A stretch of DNA of 64,000 bases from Zavarzinella formosa DSM 19928. Lineage in GTDB: Bacteria > Planctomycetota > Planctomycetia > Gemmatales > Gemmataceae. The translations under genes and the position numbers were made by a program. The notes below the pieces were generated by a model. That model was given only the letters and a program-made list of their open reading frames with translations, was not told where the DNA came from and ran no database searches. The DNA is taken from the NCBI RefSeq assembly GCF_000255705.1, contig NZ_JH636441.1, positions 309,673 through 373,672 of the forward strand, in the 5' to 3' direction. The stretch's first letter is position 1. The number at the start of each line of letters is the position of its first letter. Positions 8,299 to 18,100 of the stretch are shown piece after piece.

Positions 8299-8740
8299 CG
8301 ATTGATTGTGGGGCCGCTGGCATCTTCTCTTGTCGAATCAACCGGTTTACAAAAACCATCGCCAACCCAGTCGGAACCGTCCCAATCGCCAGGAGCAGAT
8401 TGCCGTCTCGTCCGATGACCACTGCACCGGCAAGAAGCACCAAACCAAAAAACTGGATCAGCCAACCTGGCAAAATGGTGACACCGTTTGAAGACAAGGT
8501 GCCTTGTCGAAGACGATAAAGCATCAATGAACAAATGAACAGAAACACGCCAAAGAATGCCATGATGCCAATCATTGGCCAGAATTGATCCGGCCGATTT
8601 TTGGGACGGTCATCATCAGGGCCAAACACCAAGCCGATTAACATCAATTCAATAAAAGCCAGCAAAATGACCGCCACCCAAAGAACAATAATGGCTGACT
8701 TGCGTTCTCCTCGCTCCAGTGATTCCAAATAGTCAGGCAT
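8270..8740 (-). CDS. Small membrane protein of unknown function
   Basis: A 156-residue protein with four predicted membrane helices, one near residues 17-38 (IIVLWVAVILLAFIELMLIGL), one near 58-78, and a closely spaced pair between about 97 and 130. The C-terminal tail is hydrophilic and Gln/Asp-rich. The ATG at 8740 is preceded by GGAGG at 8 nt, which decides against a GTG three codons upstream. No known family was recognised. The next gene downstream overlaps its end, so the two may act together. Confidence 0.6.
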   Translation of the reverse strand: MPDYLESLERGERKSAIIVLWVAVILLAFIELMLIGLVFGPDDDRPKNRPDQFWPMIGIMAFFGVFLFICSLMLYRLRQGTLSSNGVTILPGWLIQFFGLVLLAGAVVIGRDGNLLLAIGTVPTGLAMVFVNRLIRQEKMPAAPQSIDDEPQQSDQ

Positions 8741-8757
8741 AGGCAACACCTCCGAAA

Positions 8758-9339
8758 TTATCCAAAAAGATCAGCCAGCGGGACTGAAAAACCTGGCAGA
8801 ATCTCAGGAATGGTCAGCGTGTCAGGGATTCGCAAATCCACCGGTGGCGATTCACTATGGAAAATGCGGACCGTTTCAGACTTTACATCGAGCAAGAGCA
8901 CCGCGAAGATTCCGGCCTTCAGATACTCCGGCACTTTGTTGAATAAATGATCCCATTGTTCTGTTAAACCGACTACTTCAACAACCACGTCTGGAGCCAC
9001 TTCGACCAGATCAACAGGAAGCGGCCCCTTGGGCAAACGCTTATAACCAAACACAGCGACATCAGGCCCGCGCACCGTATCCGGATTACGCTTTACCAAG
9101 ACGAACGGATTGTTGCTGGCCACCCGGCCATAGTCGTGGTTGATGGCGTATTTCGCCAATGAACAGGCGATGTTGGCGCAAATATATCCGTGTTGAAAAT
9201 CGCCGCCCGGAAGCGGAAATACCACTCCGTCGATCAATTCCACATTATCGCCGCCGTGGAACCGAACCAAGTCTTCGGCGGTGAGGAGGTGTTCTCCCGC
9301 GATCACCACTTTTGGCTGGCTCGATTCATTCATGGCCAT
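8758..9339 (-). CDS. Uma2-family (DUF820) putative endonuclease
   Basis: A 193-residue member of the Uma2 family, a PD-(D/E)XK nuclease fold greatly expanded in planctomycetes and cyanobacteria. Visible elements are VELIDGVVFPLPGG, the acidic RGPDVAVFG, VVVEVVG and LLLDVKSETVRIF, placed as in the family. The usual motif E-V-x-SPS after the catalytic Glu is altered to EVVGLTEQW. Biological function is unresolved for the family. Possible starts are ATG 9339, ATG 9333 and a TTG at 9360 that abuts the upstream stop; 9339 is preferred. It directly follows the amine oxidase gene. Confidence 0.8.
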   Translation of the reverse strand: MAMNESSQPKVVIAGEHLLTAEDLVRFHGGDNVELIDGVVFPLPGGDFQHGYICANIACSLAKYAINHDYGRVASNNPFVLVKRNPDTVRGPDVAVFGYKRLPKGPLPVDLVEVAPDVVVEVVGLTEQWDHLFNKVPEYLKAGIFAVLLLDVKSETVRIFHSESPPVDLRIPDTLTIPEILPGFSVPLADLFG

Positions 9340-9360
9340 ATTCTCGATGTTATTTGACAA

Positions 9361-11256
9361 TCACATGCAACAAGTCTTCGCTTTCTTCTCCGATGGCGGC
9401 ACATCGTTAGCCGGGTTCATCTCGAAGAAGCCGTTGGGCTTGAGCAGGAAGCCGATGTAGGCGGTCGGCATCACCGGGTAGTCTTCCGGACGGGGAATGT
9501 GGGTGTGGCCGAAGGTGTACCAGAAGACGACATCGGTGTTTTCGATGGGCCGATCTTGGTCGGTGTATTTCAACAGGCCATCGCCGCCGGAGCTTTGGTT
9601 GGGATAATCCCCGGCCGCGAAATTTTCGGTTTCATCGTAGGGCGACACCCACACATGATAATCGACGAACCGGGCGCGCTTTCTCCACCAAGCGTTCGGG
9701 CTGGCTAGCGGGAAGGAATTGTCGCCGGGGAGGAACTTGTATCCGGCCGGTTCGCCGACGTGGTTTTTCACGTTCGGATTGACAATCTTCCATGTCCGGG
9801 CGGTTTCCAGTTTCAAGTGATCGCGGGCGGCCACCTCTGTCTTCAACGGTTCGCTGCGGGCGTAAAAGGCGTTGCCATATTCGTTATGTTTTCCTTCCGG
9901 TTCCGCGACCACATCTACCCGCTGGACGGTGTTATTAACGCCGTCCAAATCAAAATCCAATCGCATGTTGAAGAAGTGTTGGTGATTCGGGGCATAGAGT
10001 TGCGGTGCAATCAGATTGCCGTATTTCGGCTTTTCACCCTTGGCATAAGCCCCGAGGGAGAGGATGCCCGTCAGCTTGATCTCAAACTGAATGTTGCCGT
10101 CTTGATAGAGATACCAGAAGAACCCGTATTCGTAATTTTCAACAGTGGACACGCTCGATACCACCAACCGCCGGGAACGCCGCACTTCCGGGGCATGCGG
10201 CAGCCGGCGATCCGTGTGTTTCCAGAGGATGCCGAAATCTTCCTCGTGCATGCAGATGGCGTTTGAGATGGTCAATGGGTCGCCGTGACTGTCGCACAGG
10301 TGGGCATCGAAATAGCGGATCAGCCCGAGGCAATCGCAGCCGAGTTGCAGACTGTTGGCACACATGCCCATGCCATACTCGCCGACATCAAAGGCATTCT
10401 TCCGGCGTTGCGTCGGCGTCGGGTCGCCATAGGGCACGACCATTTCCGTGAGGGAAGCCTTGTAAAGAATCGAACGGTCTTTGCCCCCGTCGGTGTAACG
10501 GAGATGATGGAGGGCCAACCCCTCGCGGGCGGTGAAGCCGATGACGAACTTCCAGTTCTGCCAACTGACTTGGTTGCCCTCCACGGTAAAGCTCGGGCCG
10601 TCCGGTTGTTTGATGTCCAGCGGCTTGATGTCCGTGCGGAAGTTCTTCATTCGAGAGGCGGCATAATTCCCCTCGCCCGGCGGCAGATCCCATGTGCCGT
10701 ATTCCTCAACGCGGATGACCTTCATCTCGTTGAGGTCCACAATCGGGCGAATCCCCTCGATGGGCCGGACGTAACCGTTGTCGGTCGGGTCGGTCCGCAG
10801 GAAGCACAACGGACGGGCGAGTCGTTTTGTGCGGTCTTCCTCGCTGCCGTAGTTCCCGGCACTCCAGATATCGACCATCACCAACGACGTGTCTTCGATG
10901 CCGTGATGTTTCTTGAGGGCGGCTTTGAACTCGGGGGAATGAATGACCGCCTGCTCGCATTCGGCCTGTTCGTCGATGGTCATTGTTGGCTGCACACCGG
11001 GGATGTGCTTCCATGACAACACTTTTTGTGACGCGAGGCAAACGGCCGTTTCGTAACAGGAGTTGGTCGCGTTGTCGAACAGGATGGCCAGCGATTGCCG
11101 GGCCAGCCCGGTCTTCCCGGCGTGGACATCGGCCTTGTTTGGCTCTTTCAGGCTGACGGAGACAAATCGCGTCGTCGGCGTGACTTTGCCGGCGTCTCGC
11201 AAGATGATGACGACATTGGAAACTTCACTAGCGGTGAGTGGTTCTAATGGGTGCAT
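9361..11256 (-). CDS. Copper-containing primary amine oxidase
   Basis: A 631-residue copper/topaquinone amine oxidase, which oxidises primary amines to aldehydes with release of ammonia and hydrogen peroxide. The tyrosine converted to topaquinone lies in the motif VENYEYGFF (Tyr375). The catalytic-base Asp is in FDVGEYGMG (about 290). Copper ligands are the HQH of NHQHFFNMRLD and the distal His in FGHTHIPRPEDYPVMP. The N-terminus (MHPLEPLTASEV) is that of intracellular or tyramine-oxidase-like members, and no signal peptide is seen. A longer reading upstream of the ATG at 11256 has no family support. The sugar-isomerase-like gene lies upstream on the same strand and Uma2 downstream; neither is an obvious pathway partner. 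Confidence 0.93.
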   Translation of the reverse strand: MHPLEPLTASEVSNVVIILRDAGKVTPTTRFVSVSLKEPNKADVHAGKTGLARQSLAILFDNATNSCYETAVCLASQKVLSWKHIPGVQPTMTIDEQAECEQAVIHSPEFKAALKKHHGIEDTSLVMVDIWSAGNYGSEEDRTKRLARPLCFLRTDPTDNGYVRPIEGIRPIVDLNEMKVIRVEEYGTWDLPPGEGNYAASRMKNFRTDIKPLDIKQPDGPSFTVEGNQVSWQNWKFVIGFTAREGLALHHLRYTDGGKDRSILYKASLTEMVVPYGDPTPTQRRKNAFDVGEYGMGMCANSLQLGCDCLGLIRYFDAHLCDSHGDPLTISNAICMHEEDFGILWKHTDRRLPHAPEVRRSRRLVVSSVSTVENYEYGFFWYLYQDGNIQFEIKLTGILSLGAYAKGEKPKYGNLIAPQLYAPNHQHFFNMRLDFDLDGVNNTVQRVDVVAEPEGKHNEYGNAFYARSEPLKTEVAARDHLKLETARTWKIVNPNVKNHVGEPAGYKFLPGDNSFPLASPNAWWRKRARFVDYHVWVSPYDETENFAAGDYPNQSSGGDGLLKYTDQDRPIENTDVVFWYTFGHTHIPRPEDYPVMPTAYIGFLLKPNGFFEMNPANDVPPSEKKAKTCCM

Positions 11257-11374
11257 GTTGGCTGCCGATGAGTTAAGTGCGGAAGGTGGGGATATTGTAA
11301 AATGACCAACAGCCAATGACCAAACGATTCGCCGCAACACAGAAGTCTTTGACACGGCGAACGCGGATTTCGCC

Positions 11375-12271
11375 TCATGTGTTGATCGCTGGCAGCAGTT
11401 TCTCCGCACATTCTCTCGCTGCCGCCACCGGGTCGTAACCTTTTTCATTGAACACTTGGGCGCTGACTTCCACACAGACGCTGCCGGTGAATTTGGCTTC
11501 GTTGAGCAGTTTGAAATAGGCGAGGTAATCAGTTGATCCTTTCCCCGGCAGGACAAACATTGCCTTCTCTTTTTCGATAATCGTGTCTTTCACATGAATG
11601 AAGCGGATCGAGGGAAGAAGCAGTTTCAGCGTATCGGTTAGCTTGTAATCACGCTGCTCGAAGTGGCTCCAGTCGAAGACGCTGCCAAGATGTTTGCTGT
11701 TGGCTTGCTCAAGCAGCCAGACCACATGCGCCGGGTCGGTGGTCGCTTGCATCCGGTGCGGTTTGATAAGAATGCCGACTTTCGCCGATTCCGCAAGTTT
11801 GCCCCACCCGGCGAGGCGTTCGGCAAATTGGTTCTTCCGCGTCTCCCATTCGCCGGGTTTGCCGCCGAGGACAGTTTCGATCTGCGGCGTCGGCATCCCG
11901 AGATCATGGGCCAGTTCGGCCGCGCGTTTCAGGCGGTCCAGATTCTCGCGGTGCTTCTTGTCATCCGCGTCAAGCGGGGTGCTTTCCATCAGGCAAGCCG
12001 CCGTCAGGTTGGCGTCCCGCAGAGTCTTGGCGAGATCGCTCCGGGCCTCTTTCGTCAGTTTTTCCGGGTCGCCGTGCCAGCCGGGCATGCACGCAAGTTC
12101 TACGGAACCATATTTGAATTTGGCGCACGCGGCGATGGCCTCCGCGACGGGCAGAGTCTTCATGCCGTAGAGACTGAAGCCAAGCGACAAGCCGGGCTTG
12201 GCATCGGCCAGCGAGCGATTCGCCAACAACGCGGCCGCGAGAAAGGATGATGAAAATTCACGCCGCGTCAT
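11375..12271 (-). CDS. Secreted sugar phosphate isomerase/epimerase-like TIM-barrel protein
   Basis: A 298-residue xylose-isomerase-like barrel preceded by a Tat-type signal (MTRREFSSSFLAAALLANRSLA). Barrel features include SLYGMKTLPVAEAI, YGSVELACMPG, LGMPTPQIETV, IKPHRMQATTDPAHV, SVFDWSHFEQRDY, FIHVKDTI and VCVEVSAQVF. These acidic and His residues match the metal-binding positions of the AP_endonuc_2 superfamily. Exported members with Tat signals are common in planctomycetes and are assumed to act on environmental sugars; the substrate is unknown. The gene precedes the amine oxidase by 118 bp. Confidence 0.85.
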   Translation of the reverse strand: MTRREFSSSFLAAALLANRSLADAKPGLSLGFSLYGMKTLPVAEAIAACAKFKYGSVELACMPGWHGDPEKLTKEARSDLAKTLRDANLTAACLMESTPLDADDKKHRENLDRLKRAAELAHDLGMPTPQIETVLGGKPGEWETRKNQFAERLAGWGKLAESAKVGILIKPHRMQATTDPAHVVWLLEQANSKHLGSVFDWSHFEQRDYKLTDTLKLLLPSIRFIHVKDTIIEKEKAMFVLPGKGSTDYLAYFKLLNEAKFTGSVCVEVSAQVFNEKGYDPVAAARECAEKLLPAINT

Positions 12272-12419
12272 GGAGGCATCTCCGAGAAACTGATTGCTCG
12301 AACTGAGATTACAACCCTTGAAGGATTATCCGGCAATAGGTTTGCCGGGTTCGCCTTGTTTCTTTCCCGGCTTGCGGGTATTTCCCAGATGGTTGTTTGT
12401 CCTCACGGAAGAGGCACCC

Positions 12420-13382
12420 ATGACCGGGCTGGCCACGCTGCGACTGGAAAACGTCTCCGTTTGTTACGGCCCGCGCCGGGCCGTGGACGGTCTGACACTG
12501 GAGGTGCGGCCCGGTGAAATCGTCGGCCTGCTCGGGCCGAACGGGTCCGGCAAAAGCACCACGATGGCCGTCGCCGCCGGGGCGCTTGATCCCCGTGGCG
12601 GGCGTGTCGAGATCAACGGCCTCAATCCTTGGAAGCATCGCACCGAATACGCCAAACTCATCGGTTACGTCCCGCAGGAAATCGCCCTGTACGACGAACT
12701 GAACGTGCGGGACAACCTGTGTTTCTTCGGCCGGTTGTTCGGCATTCGCGGCCGGTTGTTGAACGAACGGGCCGAGGCCGCCGCCGAACTGGTCGGATTG
12801 ACGGATCGCTATCGGTCCCGGCTCAGCACGCTGTCCGGCGGGATGCAACGGCGGGTGAACCTGGCCTGTGCCCTCATTCACGAACCGGCCGTGATTCTGC
12901 TCGACGAGCCGGCGGCCGCCCTCGATCCCGATTCCCGGCAAATGCTTTACGAAACGCTGAATAATCTTCGCGCCGCCGGCCGGTCGATTCTGTTCACGAC
13001 ACACCATCTCGACGAGGCGGAGCAATGGTGCGACCGGATCGCTGTTCTCCAACAAGGCCGCCTGCTCGCCGTGGGCCGGCCCGAGGAACTCCGGCAACGA
13101 ACCGGCCGCATGGTCATTGTGGGGCGGTTGCGGGACGAGCTTTCCGAAATCGCCGAAGCAACCATCCGCGACCGGCTTTCGTTCGACACCGAACTGACGC
13201 TGGACGGCCGGTCCTTTGAACTCGTCGGCGCGGATGCCGAGGCCATTGGCTATGGGCTGGCGGTTCTGCAAGCCGAGGGGGCCGACGTGGAATCTTTCCG
13301 CACCCCGGCGACCCGTCTGGAACAATTGTGTCAAAGCCACTCGGACTCGGCCATTCCCGCCGTTCTCGCCGGGGGGATCTGA
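12420..13382 (+). CDS. ABC transporter ATP-binding protein
   Basis: A 320-residue ABC ATPase of the DRA/CcmA-like export type. Walker A is GPNGSGKST, the signature is LSGGMQRRVNLACAL, Walker B is VILLDEPAAALDP, and the switch His lies in FTTHHLDEAE. About 85 residues follow the catalytic core, as in drug or polysaccharide exporters of this class. The ATG at 12420 begins the conserved domain. The next gene is the ABC-2 permease, overlapping or abutting the end, so the pair should form one transporter. The cargo is unknown. Confidence 0.93.
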   Translation: MTGLATLRLENVSVCYGPRRAVDGLTLEVRPGEIVGLLGPNGSGKSTTMAVAAGALDPRGGRVEINGLNPWKHRTEYAKLIGYVPQEIALYDELNVRDNLCFFGRLFGIRGRLLNERAEAAAELVGLTDRYRSRLSTLSGGMQRRVNLACALIHEPAVILLDEPAAALDPDSRQMLYETLNNLRAAGRSILFTTHHLDEAEQWCDRIAVLQQGRLLAVGRPEELRQRTGRMVIVGRLRDELSEIAEATIRDRLSFDTELTLDGRSFELVGADAEAIGYGLAVLQAEGADVESFRTPATRLEQLCQSHSDSAIPAVLAGGI

Positions 13383-14548
13383 CCATCGGCACGCTTCGTT
13401 TGATCGTTGACCTCGCCCGGAACGACTGGAAACTCTTCCTTGCAGACCGCCGGGCGGCGGTGATGTGTTTCCTCGTCCCCATTGTCCTCGCCTCGGCATT
13501 CGGGCTGATCTTCGACCGCCCCGGCCAAAACCTTGGCGAACACAAACTACCCCTGTTACTCGTCAACGAGAATACCACCGGCAAAGCCCAGCCGATCATT
13601 GATGATCTGCTGAAAGGCGGCCACATTGAAGGAAAAGTGGTTGATCGAGCGACGGCCGAGCGAGAAGTGGCTCGGCGAAGTTGCGGCGTGGCCATCGTCT
13701 TCCCCGCCGACTTCGATTGGAAAGCGAACAAGCCCCGAGTGGAGATGTTGCATCACCCGATGAGCGCCGCTGAAAGCCAGTGGGCCGAGGGCTTGCTGAT
13801 GGAAGTCTGCCTCAAGCGACTGGCGGCGGGCTATCTGCGGCCGTTCGGGCTGAAGCCCGCCGGGGAGATGTCCCGGCCGGTGGAGGTGTGCCGGGTCACG
13901 ATCCCCGCCAATGGCTCCCATCCGTTCAATTCGTATTCGCATAGTTTCTGCGGCATGACGCTGCAATACCTGCTGTTCTGGGGCCTCGAAAGCGGCCTGC
14001 TTTTCCTGCGAGAACGACAACGCGGCCTGTGGCGCCGGGTGCGGGTCGCCCCGGTGTCCCTCACCACGGTCCTGTTCGGCCGGGCGCTGGCCACTGCCAG
14101 CATTGCCCTGCTTCAAATCGCCTGCACGTTCGCCTTTGGCAACCTCGTGTTCGGCGTCACCATCACCGGTTCATGGTGGGGCTTCATCGGCCTTGCTGTA
14201 ACGGTTAGTTTGTTAGCCGCCGGAACGGGGTTATGCGTGGCGGCCATCGGCGGGACCGAGGCCCGCGCCCGCAGCATGTTCATCGTGGTCATCCTCGGGC
14301 TGTCCATGCTCGGGGGGCTTTGGCTTCCGGCGTTTCTGCTGCCTGTGTGGGTGCAGGATGTCAGCCAGGCATTGCCGACCAGTTGGGCGATGCGGGGGAT
14401 GGATGCCGTCACCTGGCAGGGGCAGGATTTTGCCCGCATGTTTCCAAGTTTGTTGGCCGTGAGTTTGTTCGCCATCGCCTTCATGGCGCTTGCCATCGGC
14501 CGGTTTCATTGGGCCGAACGACAACGACGCAAGGGAGTTTCCGCATGA
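13328..14548 (+). CDS. ABC-2 type transporter permease
   Basis: A permease with one N-terminal membrane helix (CFLVPIVLASAFGLIF), a roughly 150-residue extracytoplasmic domain, and a cluster of C-terminal helices (SLLAAGTGLCVAA, MFIVVILGLSMLGGLWLPAFLLP). This is the YhgE/Pip-like ABC-2 membrane layout. The start is uncertain: the GTG at 13328 overlaps the ATPase gene by 55 bp and gives a basic N-terminus, while CTG 13379 or TTG 13400 would place the start at the ATPase stop. No ATG fits. The stop at 14548 overlaps the next start (ATGA), showing a tight operon of ATPase, permease and thioredoxin-fold protein. Confidence 0.88.
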   Translation: MSKPLGLGHSRRSRRGDLTIGTLRLIVDLARNDWKLFLADRRAAVMCFLVPIVLASAFGLIFDRPGQNLGEHKLPLLLVNENTTGKAQPIIDDLLKGGHIEGKVVDRATAEREVARRSCGVAIVFPADFDWKANKPRVEMLHHPMSAAESQWAEGLLMEVCLKRLAAGYLRPFGLKPAGEMSRPVEVCRVTIPANGSHPFNSYSHSFCGMTLQYLLFWGLESGLLFLRERQRGLWRRVRVAPVSLTTVLFGRALATASIALLQIACTFAFGNLVFGVTITGSWWGFIGLAVTVSLLAAGTGLCVAAIGGTEARARSMFIVVILGLSMLGGLWLPAFLLPVWVQDVSQALPTSWAMRGMDAVTWQGQDFARMFPSLLAVSLFAIAFMALAIGRFHWAERQRRKGVSA

Positions 14549-15123
14549 GGTGTTGTCTTCTGTTAGCGGGCATCTGTGTGCTGGCCGGAACTGCATTCGG
14601 GGAGGCGCCCCCGCCGCCGGTGAAACTGGCGATGCTTGATCAGTTTGACCAAAAACACGACCTCCGCGATTTTCGCGGCGATGTGGTGATCTTGCTTTAC
14701 GGCGATCGCAAGGCCACCGATGCGAACAAGGAACTCGGCGAAAAACTCCACATCCACTACCATCCGACCGCCAAAACGATGAAGCCCGCCGACGCCCACA
14801 AGGCCCCGGTGCTGCCACTGGAGGGAAGCGCCAAGTCGCCGAACGTGCATGTCATCCCCGTGGCCTGCACCGGCCCGGTGCCTGAATTGGTGATGAGCTT
14901 CGTGAAGCGGGAAGTGAAAAAAGCCTCCCCGGACATGCCCCTGTGGTTCGACACGGCGAACACGATGAAGGATGTTTATGGCTTGCGAGAAGGGGAGCCC
15001 AACCTGATCGTGGTCGATGCCGAAGGCCGGATGCGCTTCCGGGTGCTGGGGGAGGCCGACGCGAAAACGAAGGCCCGTTTGATTGAAGTGGTCGATTATT
15101 TGCGGACGGAAGCGGCGAGATAA
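14545..15123 (+). CDS. Exported thioredoxin-fold-like protein without a CxxC
   Basis: A 192-residue protein with a signal peptide (MRCCLLLAGICVLAGTAFG) and a redoxin-like layout: KLAMLDQFDQKHDLRDFRGD, then VVILLYGDRKATDANKELG, and a C-terminal segment with GEPNLIVVDAEGRMRFRVLG. This is the order of AhpC/TSA or YtfJ-like folds, but the catalytic CxxC is absent. Fold assignment is inference. It overlaps the permease gene by 4 bp and follows GGGAG, so it is cotranscribed with the ABC transporter. A role in sensing or assisting transport is possible but unproven. Confidence 0.65.
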   Translation: MRCCLLLAGICVLAGTAFGEAPPPPVKLAMLDQFDQKHDLRDFRGDVVILLYGDRKATDANKELGEKLHIHYHPTAKTMKPADAHKAPVLPLEGSAKSPNVHVIPVACTGPVPELVMSFVKREVKKASPDMPLWFDTANTMKDVYGLREGEPNLIVVDAEGRMRFRVLGEADAKTKARLIEVVDYLRTEAAR

Positions 15124-15129
15124 ACAACA

Positions 15130-15155
15130 AGGGTTCGCGGATTTCCGCGAACCCT
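15130..15155. terminator. Bidirectional terminator hairpin
   Basis: AGGGTTCGCGG-ATTT-CCGCGAACCCT forms an 11-bp perfect stem, 7 bp after the plus-strand stop at 15123 and 36 bp from the convergent minus-strand stop at 15191. Confidence 0.75.
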
Positions 15156-15190
15156 ATTCACTTTTCCGAATCAGACACCATCGGCTTTCT

Positions 15191-18100
15191 TCACTTCGTC
15201 CCCAACCCCGTCTTCCCCTCTTTAAATTCCTTCAACCGCTCGCGGTACTTTTCAAACAGGCGGGTATGCTTGCTGGTCGGTTCCACTGGCTTGCCGTCGA
15301 TGAACAGGCCAAGCACTTGCGTGGAGGGTCGGAGAATGTCGCCGTTCGTAATCACCAAGTTGGCTTGCTTGCCGGTTTCGATGCTTCCGAGTTTGTCGGC
15401 CACCCCCAAGATTTGGGCGGGTGACAACGTGACGGCCTTCAACGCCTCGTCGGCCGGGAGACCGTAGGAAACGGCCATCGCCGCCTCATAAGGGAGGTTT
15501 CGCGTGTTGCTGGCCCCGGTGCTGCGGATGCAGAACCGGACGCCCGCTTGATGGAGTTTCGCGGCGCAAGTGAAAGGGGCGTCGTAACAATCGAAGTGTT
15601 CCTGCGGCATGGTCATCACCGGGCCAACAATCACGGGAATATCCCGCTTCTTCAGCTCGTCTGTCACTTTCCATGCCTCCACCGCCCCGCTGAGAATCAT
15701 CTTGAACTTGAGTTCATCGGCCAGTTTCAGGGCTTCTTGAATCTCGTTCTTGCGATACGCTGTCACGATCACCGGCTTTTCGCCGTGAACATACGGCAGC
15801 AACGCCTCCAATCGCGGCACCACCGGAAGATTGGGGTTCTCTTTGCGGCTAGCCTCATAGCGTTTGGCGTCCGCGAACAGTTCCTTGACCTTGCGAATCT
15901 TTTCCTCCCGCTGCTTCTTGGCCACCGCCCGGCCGATCACCGGCATGGTCGGGTCGCCGCTGGAGAAGGCGGTGTCCACGGGGAAGTCCACATGCAGGGC
16001 TAGTTGCTCAACGACGACCATGTCCTTCGGAACCCAGCCGTTCAAGTTGATGAGGGCGGCCTGCCCCGAAATCATCGGGCCGCTTGGCCGGGTGACCACG
16101 GTCAGCACGCCATTGGCCCGTGTCACCGGGATGAGTTCCGATTCCGGGTTGACGGCCACCGCCGCCCGCAGGTCGGGTTGGAAGTCCCCGGCGTCGGCAT
16201 AGTCATGGGTTTCCCGAGACTGGCCGATTTCCGTAAGCCCCAAGACCGTTCCGGCATCGATCATGCCGGGGAACACATGCAAGGTGCGGGAGTTCAAAAC
16301 GGTGTCCGACTTCGTTTCCAAATCCCGGCCGACATCAACAATCCGGCCTTTCAGAATCCGCACATCGGCGACGACGGGCGCTTTGCCCGGATTGTGAATC
16401 GTCACGTTTCGCAGCAGAATCGGCCCGTCTGATTTGAACCGGGGGAACAAGACTTCCTTGTTGCTCGGCGTCGGGCTGTCGGCAGCCGGTCGATACGGGG
16501 CGAACTTGTCTCCCCGTTGGAAATACACTTCGCCCTCGATCATGGTCATTTCACATCGGCTAAAACCGTTGAGAGGGTGGCCGTTGAAGATCGCCAGATC
16601 CGCGTCCTTGCCGATTTCGATGCTCCCGGTGCGGCCATCCAGCCCCAGTTGTTTCGCGGCGTTCAGGGCGATGGTCTTCAACGCCTCTTCTTCGGTCATG
16701 CCGCCGTATTTCACCAGCTTGGCGCTTTCCTGATAGAGATGGCGGACGAGTTCGTTGCTGTCTGACTTCAGGCAAACAGTGGCACCGGCGTCGTGCATCA
16801 AGAACGGGCCATAGGGAATCGCGTCGAACGCCTCAATCTTGTAAGCCCACCAATCGGCGAACATGGAGACGCTCGCTCCGTGGGCCGCGATCTCGGGGGC
16901 GACTTTGTAGCCTTCGAGAACGTGTTGAAGCGAGCGAATCTTCACGCCGAATCGGTCGGCGACCCGGAGAAGCATCAAAATCTCGTCGCTGCGATAGCAA
17001 TGGCAATGCACGCGCAGATCACCCTTCAACACATCGACGAGGGATTCGAGCCGCAGGTCACGCCGGGGTTCGGGCAGTTTCCCCTTGGATTGCTCGTATT
17101 CTTCCCAAGTCTTGCGATACGCTTGCGCCTCGCTAAACGCCCGCACCAGCACGGCCTCGACACCCGGCCGGGAGTTGGGGAACCGGCCGTCGCTCCGCTT
17201 GACGTTCTCGCCGAGGGCGAACTTGACCCCGCGAGGAGCATCGGCGAGCAACAATTCTTTCGCAGAGGCCCCATACTTCAACTTGATGACGGCATCCTGC
17301 CCGCCGATCACGTTGGCGCTTCCGTGCAGCAACCGGGCCATCGAAACACCCCCGGCGAGCGCCCGGTAGATTTGCTCGTCGTCCGAATCGATCACGTCTC
17401 GCACGCGAACCTCGGGAACCACCGACAGCGAAAATTCATTCACCCCGCCGCTGATGGCGAAGTGGGCGTGCGTGTCGATGATGCCCGGCATCACGAACAT
17501 TCCCTCGGCATCCAGCACCGCTCCTTCAAACCGCCGGGTTTCATCGCTCGGGCCGAACGCCTTGATCTTGCCGTCGATAATCAGAATGTCGGCCTTCTCC
17601 AACCGGGCCGGGCGGGCGGCCGTCAGGATTGTCGTATTGCGGATCAGGACCGATCCCTTGGTGCGAAACTTCGGCACGCGGTCGCTTTCCAGTTCCGTCG
17701 TTCGTTCCCCCTCCATGACAGCCGCCTTGGCGGGTTCCTTTTCTTTCTCCTTTTCCTTCGGCTTCTCTTTGGCCGGTTCCTTTTTCGGTGTTACAGGAAT
17801 CTCCAAATCAAGTTTCACGCCGTCCGCGAAGACGAACCGCACCTTGGAATCGGCATCGAACAAATCGCCCTCGGAAACGACGATGTTGGCCGCCCGGCCG
17901 GGAACTACCCCGCCAATTTGGGAGGCCACTCCGAGAATTTCGGCCGGGTTCTGTGTCAATGCCTGCAACGCGGCGGCGGGAGACAATCCTTCCTTGATGG
18001 CCTTGCGAAGATTGTCACGGAACTTGTTGAACGACTGGTCGCCGGGGATGTTGGCGCTGGCGAAGGCAATCTTCACGCCATGCTGATGAAGGACACCGGC